Part shown: in pieces, positions 31,429 through 38,861 of the stretch | How positions within the stretch are numbered: position 1 is the first letter of the stretch | Layout: each line of letters opens with the position of its first letter | DNA from: GCA-2861595 sp035526335 | GTDB taxonomy: Bacteria > Actinomycetota > Acidimicrobiia > Acidimicrobiales > GCA-2861595 | DNA length: 52,267 bases | Assembly: GCA_035526335.1 (NCBI GenBank) | Contig: DATLCN010000030.1 | Span: 1 to 52,267 of the forward strand | Reading direction: 5' to 3' | Notes under the pieces: model-generated | The model's database searches: none | What the model saw: the letters and a program-made list of their open reading frames with translations, nothing else | What the model was told of the DNA's origin: nothing | Translations under genes and position numbers: made by a program

Positions 31429-32691
31429 ATGAAGTTGACGCGGCTCGTCCATCGGGTGACCGCGGTGGCCATGGGCGGCCGCACCTCCTACGCCGGCGGC
31501 ACCCTCACCGTCTCGGCCGACGAGGCGGCCGGCGCCGTGGCCTCGCCCGCACTGGCCGCCGTGAGGGTGTCGTGGGCCTCTCCCGGCGACGCTGTCCGCA
31601 TCGTCAAGGTGCTCGACGCCGTCGAACCCCGTACAAAGGGCCTCGGTGGAGGCGGCATCTTTCCCGGACTCCTGGGTCCGCCCCGGCCTCAGGGGAGGGG
31701 CGAGACCCATGTGATGCGTGGTGCGGCGGTAGTCGTGGCGGGTTACCTGCCGAGGGCTCAAGAGGCCGTCATCGACATGTCCGGCCCCGCTGCCGCCCTG
31801 TCGCCTCTCGGGGCGACTCACAACCTGGTCGTCGAGTTCGAGCCGGCACCGGACGCCTTGTGGGAGGACGTGGACACCGCCCTGCGCCACGGCTCCCTGG
31901 CGTTGGCCGTCCTCCTCGCCGGCGCCGCTGTCGACGCTCCTCCCGATGCGGTGGAGGAGCTGCCGCCGGTTCTGGGTCCCGGTGCGGGAACCGCGGGACT
32001 GCCGAGGGTGGGGGCGATCACGAACCTCCAGACGCAGGGAGCGTTCAAAGATGCCTTCGTCTACGGCCGCAGCTTCGCCGGCGCTCTGCCCACGCTCATC
32101 GATCCCGACGAGTTGGACGACGGTGCCGTGGTCAGCGGCCAGTTCGGCCACCCTGGGCTGAAGAACTTCACCTACCTCTTCCAGAACCACCCCGTGGTGG
32201 AGGCTCTACGCCGGCGCCACGGGCAGGATCTGGAGTTCGCCGGCCTCATGCTGTCGCCCGAGCCCGTGGACCAGGACCGCAAGGAGCTGGTGTCCGCCCA
32301 TGCGGCCAAGCTCTGCGCCGCTGCCCGCTTCGATGCGGCCATCGTCACCAAGGAGGGCGGGGGCAACGCCGACGGCGACATGGCCCTCAAGATGGATGCT
32401 CTTGCAGAGTTCGACATCCCAGCCGTGGGGCTCTTCGCCGAGATGGCCGGCTCCGACGGCACCGGCCCCTCCATCGTCGTTCCCCCGGAGAAGGCGACGG
32501 GCATGGTGAGCACCGGCAACTACGACGAGCGGATGGTGCTGCCGGCGGTCGAGTGGGCCCTCGGAGGAGAGCAGATCGCCCTACTGAAACGGGCCGCCAC
32601 CGATGAGGTGGAGCTTCCGACCGCCGTCGTCTACGGCTCGCTGAGCCCTCTCGGCTGGGGACGACTCACCTGCGCGGAGCCGGCGGCGTGA
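31429..32691 (+). CDS. grdE: Glycine/sarcosine/betaine reductase component B, GrdE-like subunit
   Basis: 420 residues, the usual GrdE length. Landmarks shared with GrdE/GrdG-type subunits: ITNLQTQGAFKDAFVYGRS, then PDELDDGAVVSGQ, then KNFTYLFQNHPVVEAL and VTKEGGGNADGDMALK. Component B binds the amine substrate and transfers its carboxymethyl group to the selenocysteine of GrdA. In clostridial GrdE the proprotein is cut at a Cys, giving a pyruvoyl group, just after the VVSG segment; here that segment reads VVSGQFGHPGLKNFTY with no Cys, so the cofactor may be missing or made differently. First gene of the cluster; its stop overlaps the grdB start. Confidence 0.8.
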   Translation: MKLTRLVHRVTAVAMGGRTSYAGGTLTVSADEAAGAVASPALAAVRVSWASPGDAVRIVKVLDAVEPRTKGLGGGGIFPGLLGPPRPQGRGETHVMRGAAVVVAGYLPRAQEAVIDMSGPAAALSPLGATHNLVVEFEPAPDALWEDVDTALRHGSLALAVLLAGAAVDAPPDAVEELPPVLGPGAGTAGLPRVGAITNLQTQGAFKDAFVYGRSFAGALPTLIDPDELDDGAVVSGQFGHPGLKNFTYLFQNHPVVEALRRRHGQDLEFAGLMLSPEPVDQDRKELVSAHAAKLCAAARFDAAIVTKEGGGNADGDMALKMDALAEFDIPAVGLFAEMAGSDGTGPSIVVPPEKATGMVSTGNYDERMVLPAVEWALGGEQIALLKRAATDEVELPTAVVYGSLSPLGWGRLTCAEPAA

Positions 32692-33992
32692 CGACGAGGA
32701 TCGTCCACTACCTCAACCAGTTCTTCACCGGTGTCGGCGGAGAGGATTCCGCGGGGACAGGTCCGGCCCGAAGAGACGGACCGGTGGGGCCCGGGACCCG
32801 CCTGGCCCAGCTGCTCGGGTCCGACTACGAGATCGTCACCACCGTGTACTGCGGTGACGACTACGCCACCACCACTCCCGACGCCGTCGACGAGATCATG
32901 GCGCTGATCGTCGAAGCCCGACCCGACCTCCTGGTGGCCGGCCCCGCCTTCACGAGCGGCCGCTACGGCCTCGCCTGTGCCCGGGTGGTGGCGGCGGCCT
33001 ACGAGGCGGGGATCTCATCCGTGGCCTGCATGCACGGCGACAATCCCGGCCTGGACGAGGCCGGAGCAGCTCCGGTGGTGGCCAGCGGTGAGACCGGACG
33101 CACCATGGCCGCCACGCTCGATACCCTGGCCCCCGCTCTGACCAAGGTGGCCGCCGGCGAGGCCATCACCAAAGCCGATGGCCGGGTGGGCAAGATCCCC
33201 CGCATCAACCGCCTGGACGACCGCAACAGCGCGGAGCGGGCCGTGGACCTGGTGCTGGCCCGCCTGGGCGGGAACCGGAGGGCCACCGAGGTTCCCCTCC
33301 CCCGGTTCGACCAGGTGACGCCGGCCTCCCCCCTGGAGGACCCGTCGAAAGCGCTGGTGGCCATTCTCACCGAGGGCGCTCTGGTACCCGATGAAAACCC
33401 CGACGGGCTGGAGTCGGCTCGGGCCACGAAGTGGCTGCGCTATCCGCTCGATGGGATGGACACGATGCCGGCCGGCGAGTACCGCTCCGTCCACGGCGGG
33501 TTCTCCACCGTGTGGGCCAACGAGGACCCCAACCGCATACTTCCCCTCGACGTGGCCCGCCAGCTCGAGGGCGAAGGAGCAATAGGTCGACTCCACGGGG
33601 AGTACATGACGACCGCCGGCAACGGCACCAGCGTGGCCAACGCCCGCCGCTTCGGCGTGGAGTGGGTGGGGGAGCTGCGCCGCCTCGGCGTGCAGGCCGC
33701 CCTGCTCACGGCCACGTGAGGCACGGGTACGCGTTGCGGGGCAACGCTGGCGAAGGAGCTCGAGCGGGGCGGTATCCCCACTGCGCTGATGTGCAACCTG
33801 GTGTCGATCGCCAAGCGGGTGGGCGCACCCCGCATCGTCACGACCCGGGGCATCCCCTATCCTGCCGGCGACCCTTCGCTGAGTCCGGCGGACGAGCGGG
33901 CCTGGCGCCGTCGCCTGGTGACGCGTGCCCTGCAGGTCGTGGCCACCCCTGTGTCCAAACCCACCGTCTTCGAGGTTGACGAGCATGAGTAG
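32688..33992 (+). CDS. grdB: Glycine/sarcosine/betaine reductase selenoprotein B (Sec at an in-frame TGA)
   Basis: 434 residues if the TGA at 33717-33719 is read as selenocysteine (residue 344); clostridial GrdB has about the same length. Upstream: MTTRIVHYLNQFFTGVGGED, GPAFTSGRYGLACA, ACMHGDNPG. Around the TGA: LLTAT-U-GTGTRCGATLAKEL, matching the GrdB Sec site, and the frame stays GrdB-like to the TAG at 33990 (GIPTALMCNLVSIAKRVGAP, GIPYPAGDPSLSP). A perfect hairpin follows the TGA. The Cys three residues after Sec in clostridial UGTC is Gly here. GTG start overlaps grdE by four bases. Confidence 0.9.
33717..33719 (+). other. In-frame TGA read as selenocysteine in grdB
   Basis: GrdB similarity is continuous on both sides of this codon in the same frame, and the codon falls exactly at the Sec position of known GrdB proteins. 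A normal stop would remove the last 90 residues including the RCGAT motif. Confidence 0.88.
33731..33747 (+). other. SECIS-type hairpin in grdB
   Basis: GCGTTGC-GGG-GCAACGC: a perfect seven-base-pair stem with a GGG loop. The stem begins 12 nucleotides after the TGA and the loop lies about 19-21 nucleotides after it, within the distance seen for bacterial SECIS elements, whose loops carry a G in the first positions. It is coding sequence as well. Confidence 0.75.
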
Positions 33993-35457
33993 CGATCCAG
34001 TTCTCCTTGGCGCCACCCAGGTCCTGGCCCACGTGCCAGGGCTCGCCGTCCATGGCTCGAAGCCGCGCCGTGAGCTGCCCGGCCATCCGGACGTGGAGGC
34101 CGCATTCCGCTCCTCGCTCCGGGGTTTCGACGACGCCGTCGCCTACCTGCCCCACCAGGTCTTCCTGGGCGCCATCCTCCCCCGCGACCTTCCCCCCCGG
34201 CCCTGGGTCGGCGCCGCCGGTACGGGCGCAGGCAACCGCTTCGGTCCCACCGGCGAGATCATGCCCGACCACGAGTTCCTCGGGCTGCTGGCCGCCGTGG
34301 ACCATTTCGGCCTCATCACCCTTTCGCCCGAGGTGGCGGCCAGGGCGGGGGAGGCGCTGGCTGCCCACCCTCTGGCCAAGTCACTCGACCTCGCCCGCAT
34401 CGACGCGGCCGCCGGCGACGCCGGCGACGTGGCCAGCCGCCCGGGATCGATGGCGCTGCACCTCGGTACCGATCCCGACACGGTGGCCGCCGCCGTCGTC
34501 GCGGCCCACGATGCCGACGAGGCGCTGTCGTCCATCGTCCTGCTCGACAACCTGGCGGCCAAGGCCACCGCCACTCTGGCCCTGCTGCACCTGCTTGCGA
34601 CGACCGGGGTGGACCCGGCCTCGATCGACTACGTGATCGGGTGCGGGGAGGAGGCCATCGGTGACCGCTATCAGCGCGGTGGCGGCAACATGGCCAAGGC
34701 TGTCGCCGAGGTGGCGGGGCTCACCGAGGCGTCAGGCATGGACGTCAAGAACTTCTGCGCGGCGCCGATCCCCGCCCTCGTGATGGCCTCGTGCCTGGTC
34801 GCCTCCGGAGTGTTCGGACGGGTGGCAGTCGTGGCCGGCGGCTCCCTGGCCAAGGTGGGGATGAAGTTCCAGGGGCACCTGCGCCACGAGCTGCCCATCC
34901 TCGAGGACGTGCTCGGCGGCGCCGCCGCCCTCATAGGGCCCGACGACGGCGTGTCACCCCGGGTGCGGCTCGACAGCGTGGGCCGCCACAAGGTCTCGGC
35001 CGGCGGATCTGGGCCCCAGATCATGGAGGCCCTGGCCGTCGAGCCGCTGAGCAGGCTGGGGATCCCCATGGCCGAGGTCGACGACTACGCCACCGAGTTG
35101 CACAACCCCGAGATCACCGAACCGCAGGGTTCGGGGGACGTGGCCGCCCGCAACTACAAGGTGATCGCCGCCCTTGCGGCCCGGGCCGGGAGCATCGAGC
35201 CCGGCAAGGAGGCCCAGGCCGACTTCGTGACGAAGCACGGGATGCCCGGGTTCGCCCCCACCCAGGGCCACCTGGCCTCGGCCCAGTGCTACCTGCCCCA
35301 TGCCCGGGCCCGGCTCACTACCGGCGACGCCGAGCGGGTGATGCTCATGGCCAAGGGCAGCCTGTTCCTCGGGCGGATGTCCCAGCTCTCGGACGGCATG
35401 AGCGTGCTGCTCGAACGGAACCACGGCGGAGCGAACCGGGACTCCGCCGGGCTCTGA
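33985..35457 (+). CDS. grdC: Glycine reductase component C, beta subunit GrdC
   Basis: 490 residues with a thiolase/ketoacyl-synthase-like fold. Seen: ATQVLAHVPGLAVHGSKPRR near the N-terminus, VGAAGTGAGNRFGPTGEIMPDHEF, IDYVIGCGEEAIGDRYQRGG, the likely active Cys in MDVKNFCAAPIPALV, and KHGMPGFAPTQGHLASAQCY. Component C takes the Se-carboxymethyl group from GrdA and releases acetyl phosphate. The ATG at 33985 overlaps the true end of grdB by eight bases, further evidence that grdB extends past the TGA. The alpha subunit gene grdD, normally next, is missing. Confidence 0.88.
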   Translation: MSSDPVLLGATQVLAHVPGLAVHGSKPRRELPGHPDVEAAFRSSLRGFDDAVAYLPHQVFLGAILPRDLPPRPWVGAAGTGAGNRFGPTGEIMPDHEFLGLLAAVDHFGLITLSPEVAARAGEALAAHPLAKSLDLARIDAAAGDAGDVASRPGSMALHLGTDPDTVAAAVVAAHDADEALSSIVLLDNLAAKATATLALLHLLATTGVDPASIDYVIGCGEEAIGDRYQRGGGNMAKAVAEVAGLTEASGMDVKNFCAAPIPALVMASCLVASGVFGRVAVVAGGSLAKVGMKFQGHLRHELPILEDVLGGAAALIGPDDGVSPRVRLDSVGRHKVSAGGSGPQIMEALAVEPLSRLGIPMAEVDDYATELHNPEITEPQGSGDVAARNYKVIAALAARAGSIEPGKEAQADFVTKHGMPGFAPTQGHLASAQCYLPHARARLTTGDAERVMLMAKGSLFLGRMSQLSDGMSVLLERNHGGANRDSAGL

Positions 35458-35539
35458 GCGGGGCAAAGCTCCAAATGTGCTCTGACCTGCGGGTTTGTTG
35501 CTCCCGGGGCCCCCGCAAGCAGGGGCAGTGACACGCCCA

Positions 35540-35651
35540 GCAGGCCGGTGCCTTCGCCGCGCCCCTGTCGCCGGGTGAGCCCGAAGCACTCGCCCTGGCG
35601 CAGCCCCATGCCGGCGCCGAACACGATGAGGGCGCGGTACCGGTCGGGCAC
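35540..35651 (-). pseudogene. Fragment of a tyrosine recombinase (integrase)
   Basis: A minus-strand frame reads VPDRYRALIVFGAGMGLRQG and continues ECFGLTRRQG, the start of the catalytic domain of actinobacterial/phage integrases, with the first catalytic Arg in GLRQGE. Similarity ends on both sides, with no start and no His-x-x-Arg or Tyr part. It lies in the gap between grdC and grdA. Confidence 0.6.
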
Positions 35652-35737
35652 GGAGGCGGTAGAAGCCGATCTGAACGATATGGTGCACCTCGACGTTCGA
35701 AGAAGTATCCGGAGAAAAAGAGGGAGGAGGTGAGGAA

Positions 35738-36202
35738 ATGCTCCAAGGAAAGACCGTGGTCGCCCTGGGCGAGCGCGACGGAGTCTCAGGCCCCGCCATC
35801 GCCGCCTGCGCCGAAGCGGCCGGGGCCAAAGTGGCGTTCACGGCCACGGAGTGCTTCGTCTGAACGGCGTCCGGTGCCATGGACCTGCGCAGCCAGGAGG
35901 CGATTCTCCGGTTGGCGGAGTCACACGGTCGTGACGATCTGGTGGTGATCATCGGTGCTCCCGATCCGGAGAGCGCAGGGATGGCCGCCGAGACCGTCAG
36001 GATCGGAGACCCGACTTACGCAGGACCATTGGCCGGGACCCAGTTGGGTCTCGACGTGTTCCACGTCCTCCACGAGGACGTCCAGGCCGATATCCCGCCC
36101 GAGGTGTGGGAAAGCCAGATCGGCGTGATGGCCGACATCCTCGACGGTGACGGCATCAACACCGCCGTCGGGGAGATCTGCTCCCGCCCGGTGGACGGCT
36201 GA
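35738..36202 (+). CDS. grdA: Glycine reductase selenoprotein A (Sec at an in-frame TGA)
   Basis: 154 residues if the TGA at 35861-35863 is selenocysteine (residue 42). The site reads TATECFV-U-TASGAMDL, matching the GrdA CFVUTAAGAMDL motif with its Cys three residues before Sec. N-terminus LQGKTVVALGERDGVSGPAI and the later ESAGMAAETVRIGDPTYAG and AGTQLGLDVFHV are also typical GrdA. GrdA carries the carboxymethyl selenoether between components B and C and is reduced by thioredoxin. Strong ribosome site (GGGAGGAGGTGAGGAA). Conventional annotation would split it into a 41-residue ORF and a downstream ORF. Confidence 0.92.
35861..35863 (+). other. In-frame TGA read as selenocysteine in grdA
   Basis: The codon sits precisely in the CFVU position, and the frame continues as GrdA for 112 residues. 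Downstream candidate hairpins are weak: GTCC-8-GGAC at 35869-35884, or CCTG-6-CAGG at 35884-35897; I cannot decide which, if either, is the SECIS. Confidence 0.9.
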
Positions 36203-36212
36203 CACTCAGCAG

Positions 36213-36437
36213 GTGGAATGGCTGGACGAAGTGGCCGACGCTCTGGGGGTCACCCGCCTGTCGGCGGCCGAAGTCGAGCAGCTACTGGATCTGGCGAGGG
36301 TGGTGGCCCACGGCACGGAGCGGATGAACGCTCCCCTGGCCACCTTCCTCGCCGGCCGTGCCGTGGGCGGCGGAACCGATCTCGCCACCGCTGCGACGAC
36401 GGTCGAACGCTGCGCTGTCAGCCCGGCAGGAAGCTGA
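36213..36437 (+). CDS. DUF6457 domain protein
   Basis: 74 residues from a GTG at 36213. WLDEVADALGVTRLSAAEVE followed by LLDLARVVAHGTERMNAPLA and TFLAGRAVGGG matches DUF6457, a short helical domain often found fused to or beside MobA-type molybdenum-cofactor nucleotidyltransferases. Here it stands alone, ten bases after grdA. Its end overlaps the YjbQ fragment on the other strand. Confidence 0.75.
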   Translation: MEWLDEVADALGVTRLSAAEVEQLLDLARVVAHGTERMNAPLATFLAGRAVGGGTDLATAATTVERCAVSPAGS

Positions 36438-36560
36438 GCCGCACCGTCCGGGTCAAGTTGTCCTGGTTGAGGTCGACCAGGACGACGCTCTGCCAGGTTC
36501 CGGGGAGCGGTCGCCCGCCCACCACTGGAATGCACAGCCGGCCGGTCGGGGGTCGTTCTG
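36418..36560 (-). pseudogene. C-terminal fragment of a YjbQ/UPF0047 protein
   Basis: The last 40 or so codons before the stop at 36418 read VVGGRPLPGTWQSVVLVDLN and end TRTVRLSFLPG, the conserved C-terminus of the YjbQ family. The N-terminal two thirds, with the metal-binding His residues, are absent; upstream sequence in the frame is unrelated. It is the second gene fragment near the grd cluster. Confidence 0.6.
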
Positions 36561-36618
36561 AATGAACTGTGAGCAGGTCATGGCGACGCCGGGGCCCGGC
36601 ATTGGCTAGAACCCTCCC

Positions 36619-36780
36619 ATGACCGAGCACGATCCCGAAGCGGCAACGCGACAAGAGGTACAGGAGGAGGCGGAGGCGGCCGGCGACGACCCGGTCACCT
36701 CACGCGAGGCGATGGAGCAGGAGCTCATGGCCGAAGGTGAGTCGGAGGCCGGCGAGGAGGTCGGCGACGAGATGTACTGA
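36619..36780 (+). CDS. Small acidic protein
   Basis: 53 residues from an ATG at 36619: MTEHDPEAATRQEVQEEAEA, then a Glu-rich helix ending EEVGDEMY. Very acidic, no Cys, no hydrophobic span. TAGAAC six bases before the ATG is a weak leaderless -10 box. Codon use is like the neighbours. Family not recognised. Confidence 0.55.
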   Translation: MTEHDPEAATRQEVQEEAEAAGDDPVTSREAMEQELMAEGESEAGEEVGDEMY

Positions 36781-36798
36781 CCGGGACGTCCCGCACCC

Positions 36799-37131
36799 TC
36801 AGCGCGGGACCCCGGACTCCACCGGCCGACCGGAGGCGAACCACCCTTTGGTGCCCTCGGCCACCGACACGGTGTCCCATCCTCCGCGGTTGAGAGCACC
36901 AGCGGCAGCGAGGCTTCGGCTCCCTGTGGCGCAGATCACGTACACCCGCCGATCGCGCGGGATCTCGTTGGAGCGGGCGGAGAGCTCGGACAGGGGCATG
37001 TGGACCGCGCCCGGAACGTGCATGTCCTCGAACTCCTCGGGCATCCGCACGTCGATGAGCACCGCACCCTCGGCCAGCGCCTCGGCCAGCTCCTCCAGTC
37101 CCGCTTCCGGCGCGCCGGTGTTCAAGTTCAT
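36799..37131 (-). CDS. Single-domain rhodanese
   Basis: 110 residues. Rhodanese pattern: LIDVRMPEEFEDMHVPGAVH, then the active-site Cys in VICATGSRSLAAAGAL, ending with GTKGWFASGRPVE. Such proteins carry persulfide sulfur, and some can deliver selenium. TAGCGT six bases before the ATG gives a leaderless start; the box overlaps the stop codon of the regulator gene upstream. Confidence 0.88.
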   Translation of the reverse strand: MNLNTGAPEAGLEELAEALAEGAVLIDVRMPEEFEDMHVPGAVHMPLSELSARSNEIPRDRRVYVICATGSRSLAAAGALNRGGWDTVSVAEGTKGWFASGRPVESGVPR

Positions 37132-37140
37132 GAGCGAACG

Positions 37141-37830
37141 CTACCCGGACGGGTTGGCGGCCCGACCGGTTCCGGACCGCAACAGGCCCAACGCCATGGC
37201 CCGCTCCATGGCCTGCTGGCGGCCGCCTACGCCGAGCTTGGCGTAGATGTGGGCGAGGTGGGTCTTCACCGTCGCCGGCGTGACGAACAGCACCTCGGCG
37301 ATCTCCCGGTTGGAGCGGCCCTCGGCCAGGCGCACGAGGACCTCCAGCTCCTTGCGGGTCAGGGAGACACCCACCTCGATTCGGGTCTCCTCCTCGGAGC
37401 CATCGCCACCGAGAACACCGACCAGCAGCGACAGGAGCGGCGCGGCGACCACCCGCTCGCCCCTCATGACCCGGCGGATGGCGACAGCCAGCTCCGCCGG
37501 GTGAACCGATCGCACGAGGAATCCGTCCACCCCGGCGATGGCCAAGAGGCTCAGCTCGTCACGATCCACCTGCTCGAGCAGCACGATCACCCTGGGCGGT
37601 ACCACCAGCGCCTTGGCCCGCCGGGCCGCCTCCGTCGGCGGCAGGTCGCCGTGTGCCCCGAGCAACAGGTACCCGGCCTGGCGTACCCGGACCTGGCGCA
37701 CCCCCTCGTCGCCGGTGCCGGCCTGGGCGACCACGGCGATCTCGGCCGAGCCCAGGGCCTGCACCATGCCCACGCGCACCAACGGCCACTCGTCGACAAC
37801 CACGGCGGTACCGGGGCTGACGCCTTCCAT
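37141..37830 (-). CDS. NarL/LuxR-type regulator with degenerate receiver domain
   Basis: 229 residues. The receiver begins GTAVVVDEWPLVRVGM, but the phospho-acceptor strand reads GYLLLGAHGDLP, with Gly where Asp is expected, and the conserved Lys is Arg in FLVRSVHP. Phosphorylation is thus unlikely. The C-terminal HTH is complete: LTRKELEVLVRLAEGRSNRE, ATVKTHLAHIYAKLG. TACAGT six bases before the ATG indicates a leaderless start. Divergent from the sigma factor gene; a perfect palindrome lies between them. Confidence 0.85.
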   Translation of the reverse strand: MEGVSPGTAVVVDEWPLVRVGMVQALGSAEIAVVAQAGTGDEGVRQVRVRQAGYLLLGAHGDLPPTEAARRAKALVVPPRVIVLLEQVDRDELSLLAIAGVDGFLVRSVHPAELAVAIRRVMRGERVVAAPLLSLLVGVLGGDGSEEETRIEVGVSLTRKELEVLVRLAEGRSNREIAEVLFVTPATVKTHLAHIYAKLGVGGRQQAMERAMALGLLRSGTGRAANPSG

Positions 37831-37903
37831 CGGACAACTGTAGAAGCGGATGGCCCGTCGGCGTCCCCCTGACTAGCCAATGAGGGTGGGGAATGAGATG
37901 AAG

Positions 37904-37921
37904 ATCGCCCGCGCGGGCGAT
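37904..37921. promoter_or_regulatory. Perfect 18-bp palindrome between regulator and sigma factor genes
   Basis: ATCGCCCGCGCGGGCGAT is completely symmetric. As the flanking genes are divergent, a terminator is not needed here, so an operator is more likely. It lies 74 bases from the regulator start and 35 from the sigma factor start. Confidence 0.45.
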
Positions 37922-37955
37922 GTACGGCGATGGGGCATTCGCCGACATTTGCCCC

Positions 37956-38840
37956 ATGCACGGGGCGACAGCTGACAACGAACAGAAGGCACGCGAAGAC
38001 CGACTGGTGAGGGAGCACCTCAATCTGGTGGACACTGCTGTCCACCACCTGGCGGGCCGGCTCCCCCGCCACATTCCGCGAGACGAGCTCGTCTCGGCGG
38101 CGATGGCCGGCCTGGCCCAGGCGGCACGGGCCTTCGACCCCGAGCGCCACACCAACTTCAGCCACTACGCCTCCGCCCGTATCCGAGGAGCTCTGCTCGA
38201 CGAGCTGCGCAACCGCGACTGGGCTACCCGGTCCGTGCGCTCGAAGGCCCGCCGGATGCAGGCCGCGGTCGAGGAGCTCACCGGTGCACTCGGGCGGGCG
38301 CCTACCGACGCGGAGCTGGCCGAGAACATGGGTGTGACGGTGGCATCGGTCGGCGCGTTGTCGAACGACGTCCACCGGTCGGTGGTCCTGAACTACGACT
38401 CCGTCGTGGCCGAAGGCGGGGGCGAATGGCTTCTTCCCGCCGACGAGCGGAGCCCGGACATGGTCCTGCTGGAGCGTGAGCAGCAGGCTTACCTCTTCGA
38501 CGCGGTGGCCGCGCTCCCCGGACGCCTGCGCCACGTGGTGCTCGGCTCGTTCTTCGAGGAGCGGTCGGTGCAGGAGCTGGCGGACGACCTCGGCGTGAGC
38601 CCTTCCCGGGTCTCCCAGATGCGGGCGGAGGCCATGATCCTGCTCAAGGACGGCATCACCTCGCAGATGGAGCCGGAGCGGGCACCGATCAGCACCGGCA
38701 GCCGACGTGTGGCTCGCCGCACGAGTGCCTACCGTGCCGCCGTCGCAGGTGGTTCGGACTTCAAGTCCAGGATCACCGCCTCCTCCCGCCCGCTGGCCTA
38801 CGAAGTGCCCGCCGACCTCAAGGTCGCCCGCTCGGCCTGA
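37956..38840 (+). CDS. Sigma-70 family factor of FliA/WhiG type
   Basis: 294 residues from the ATG at 37956 (GACATT six bases upstream). Region 2: HLNLVDTAVHHLAGRLPRHI, DELVSAAMAGLAQAARAFDP, NFSHYASARIRGALLDELR. Region 3: LGRAPTDAELAENMGV. Region 4: LPGRLRHVVLGSFFEERSVQ, LADDLGVSPSRVSQMRAEAM. The pattern is the FliA/WhiG group rather than an ECF factor. A tail of about 65 residues follows region 4. No flagellar genes are in the window, so a developmental or stress role is possible. Confidence 0.88.
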   Translation: MHGATADNEQKAREDRLVREHLNLVDTAVHHLAGRLPRHIPRDELVSAAMAGLAQAARAFDPERHTNFSHYASARIRGALLDELRNRDWATRSVRSKARRMQAAVEELTGALGRAPTDAELAENMGVTVASVGALSNDVHRSVVLNYDSVVAEGGGEWLLPADERSPDMVLLEREQQAYLFDAVAALPGRLRHVVLGSFFEERSVQELADDLGVSPSRVSQMRAEAMILLKDGITSQMEPERAPISTGSRRVARRTSAYRAAVAGGSDFKSRITASSRPLAYEVPADLKVARSA

Positions 38841-38861
38841 GAGTGCCGCCTCATTCCTGGG

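Noticed and set aside
33720..33992. Independent small gene starting at the ATG at 33789
   Set aside because: The sequence is the C-terminus of GrdB in the same frame as the upstream part; the TGA is better explained as selenocysteine.
34954..35952. Minus-strand frame of 332 codons across grdC and grdA
   Set aside because: Antisense of grdC for most of its length; only the short integrase-like piece (35540-35651), in a different frame, looks meaningful.
35879..36202. Independent gene of 107 residues starting at the ATG in GAMDL
   Set aside because: It is the downstream part of GrdA; the ATG is the Met of the conserved GAMDL motif and has no ribosome site, whereas the true start at 35738 has a strong one.
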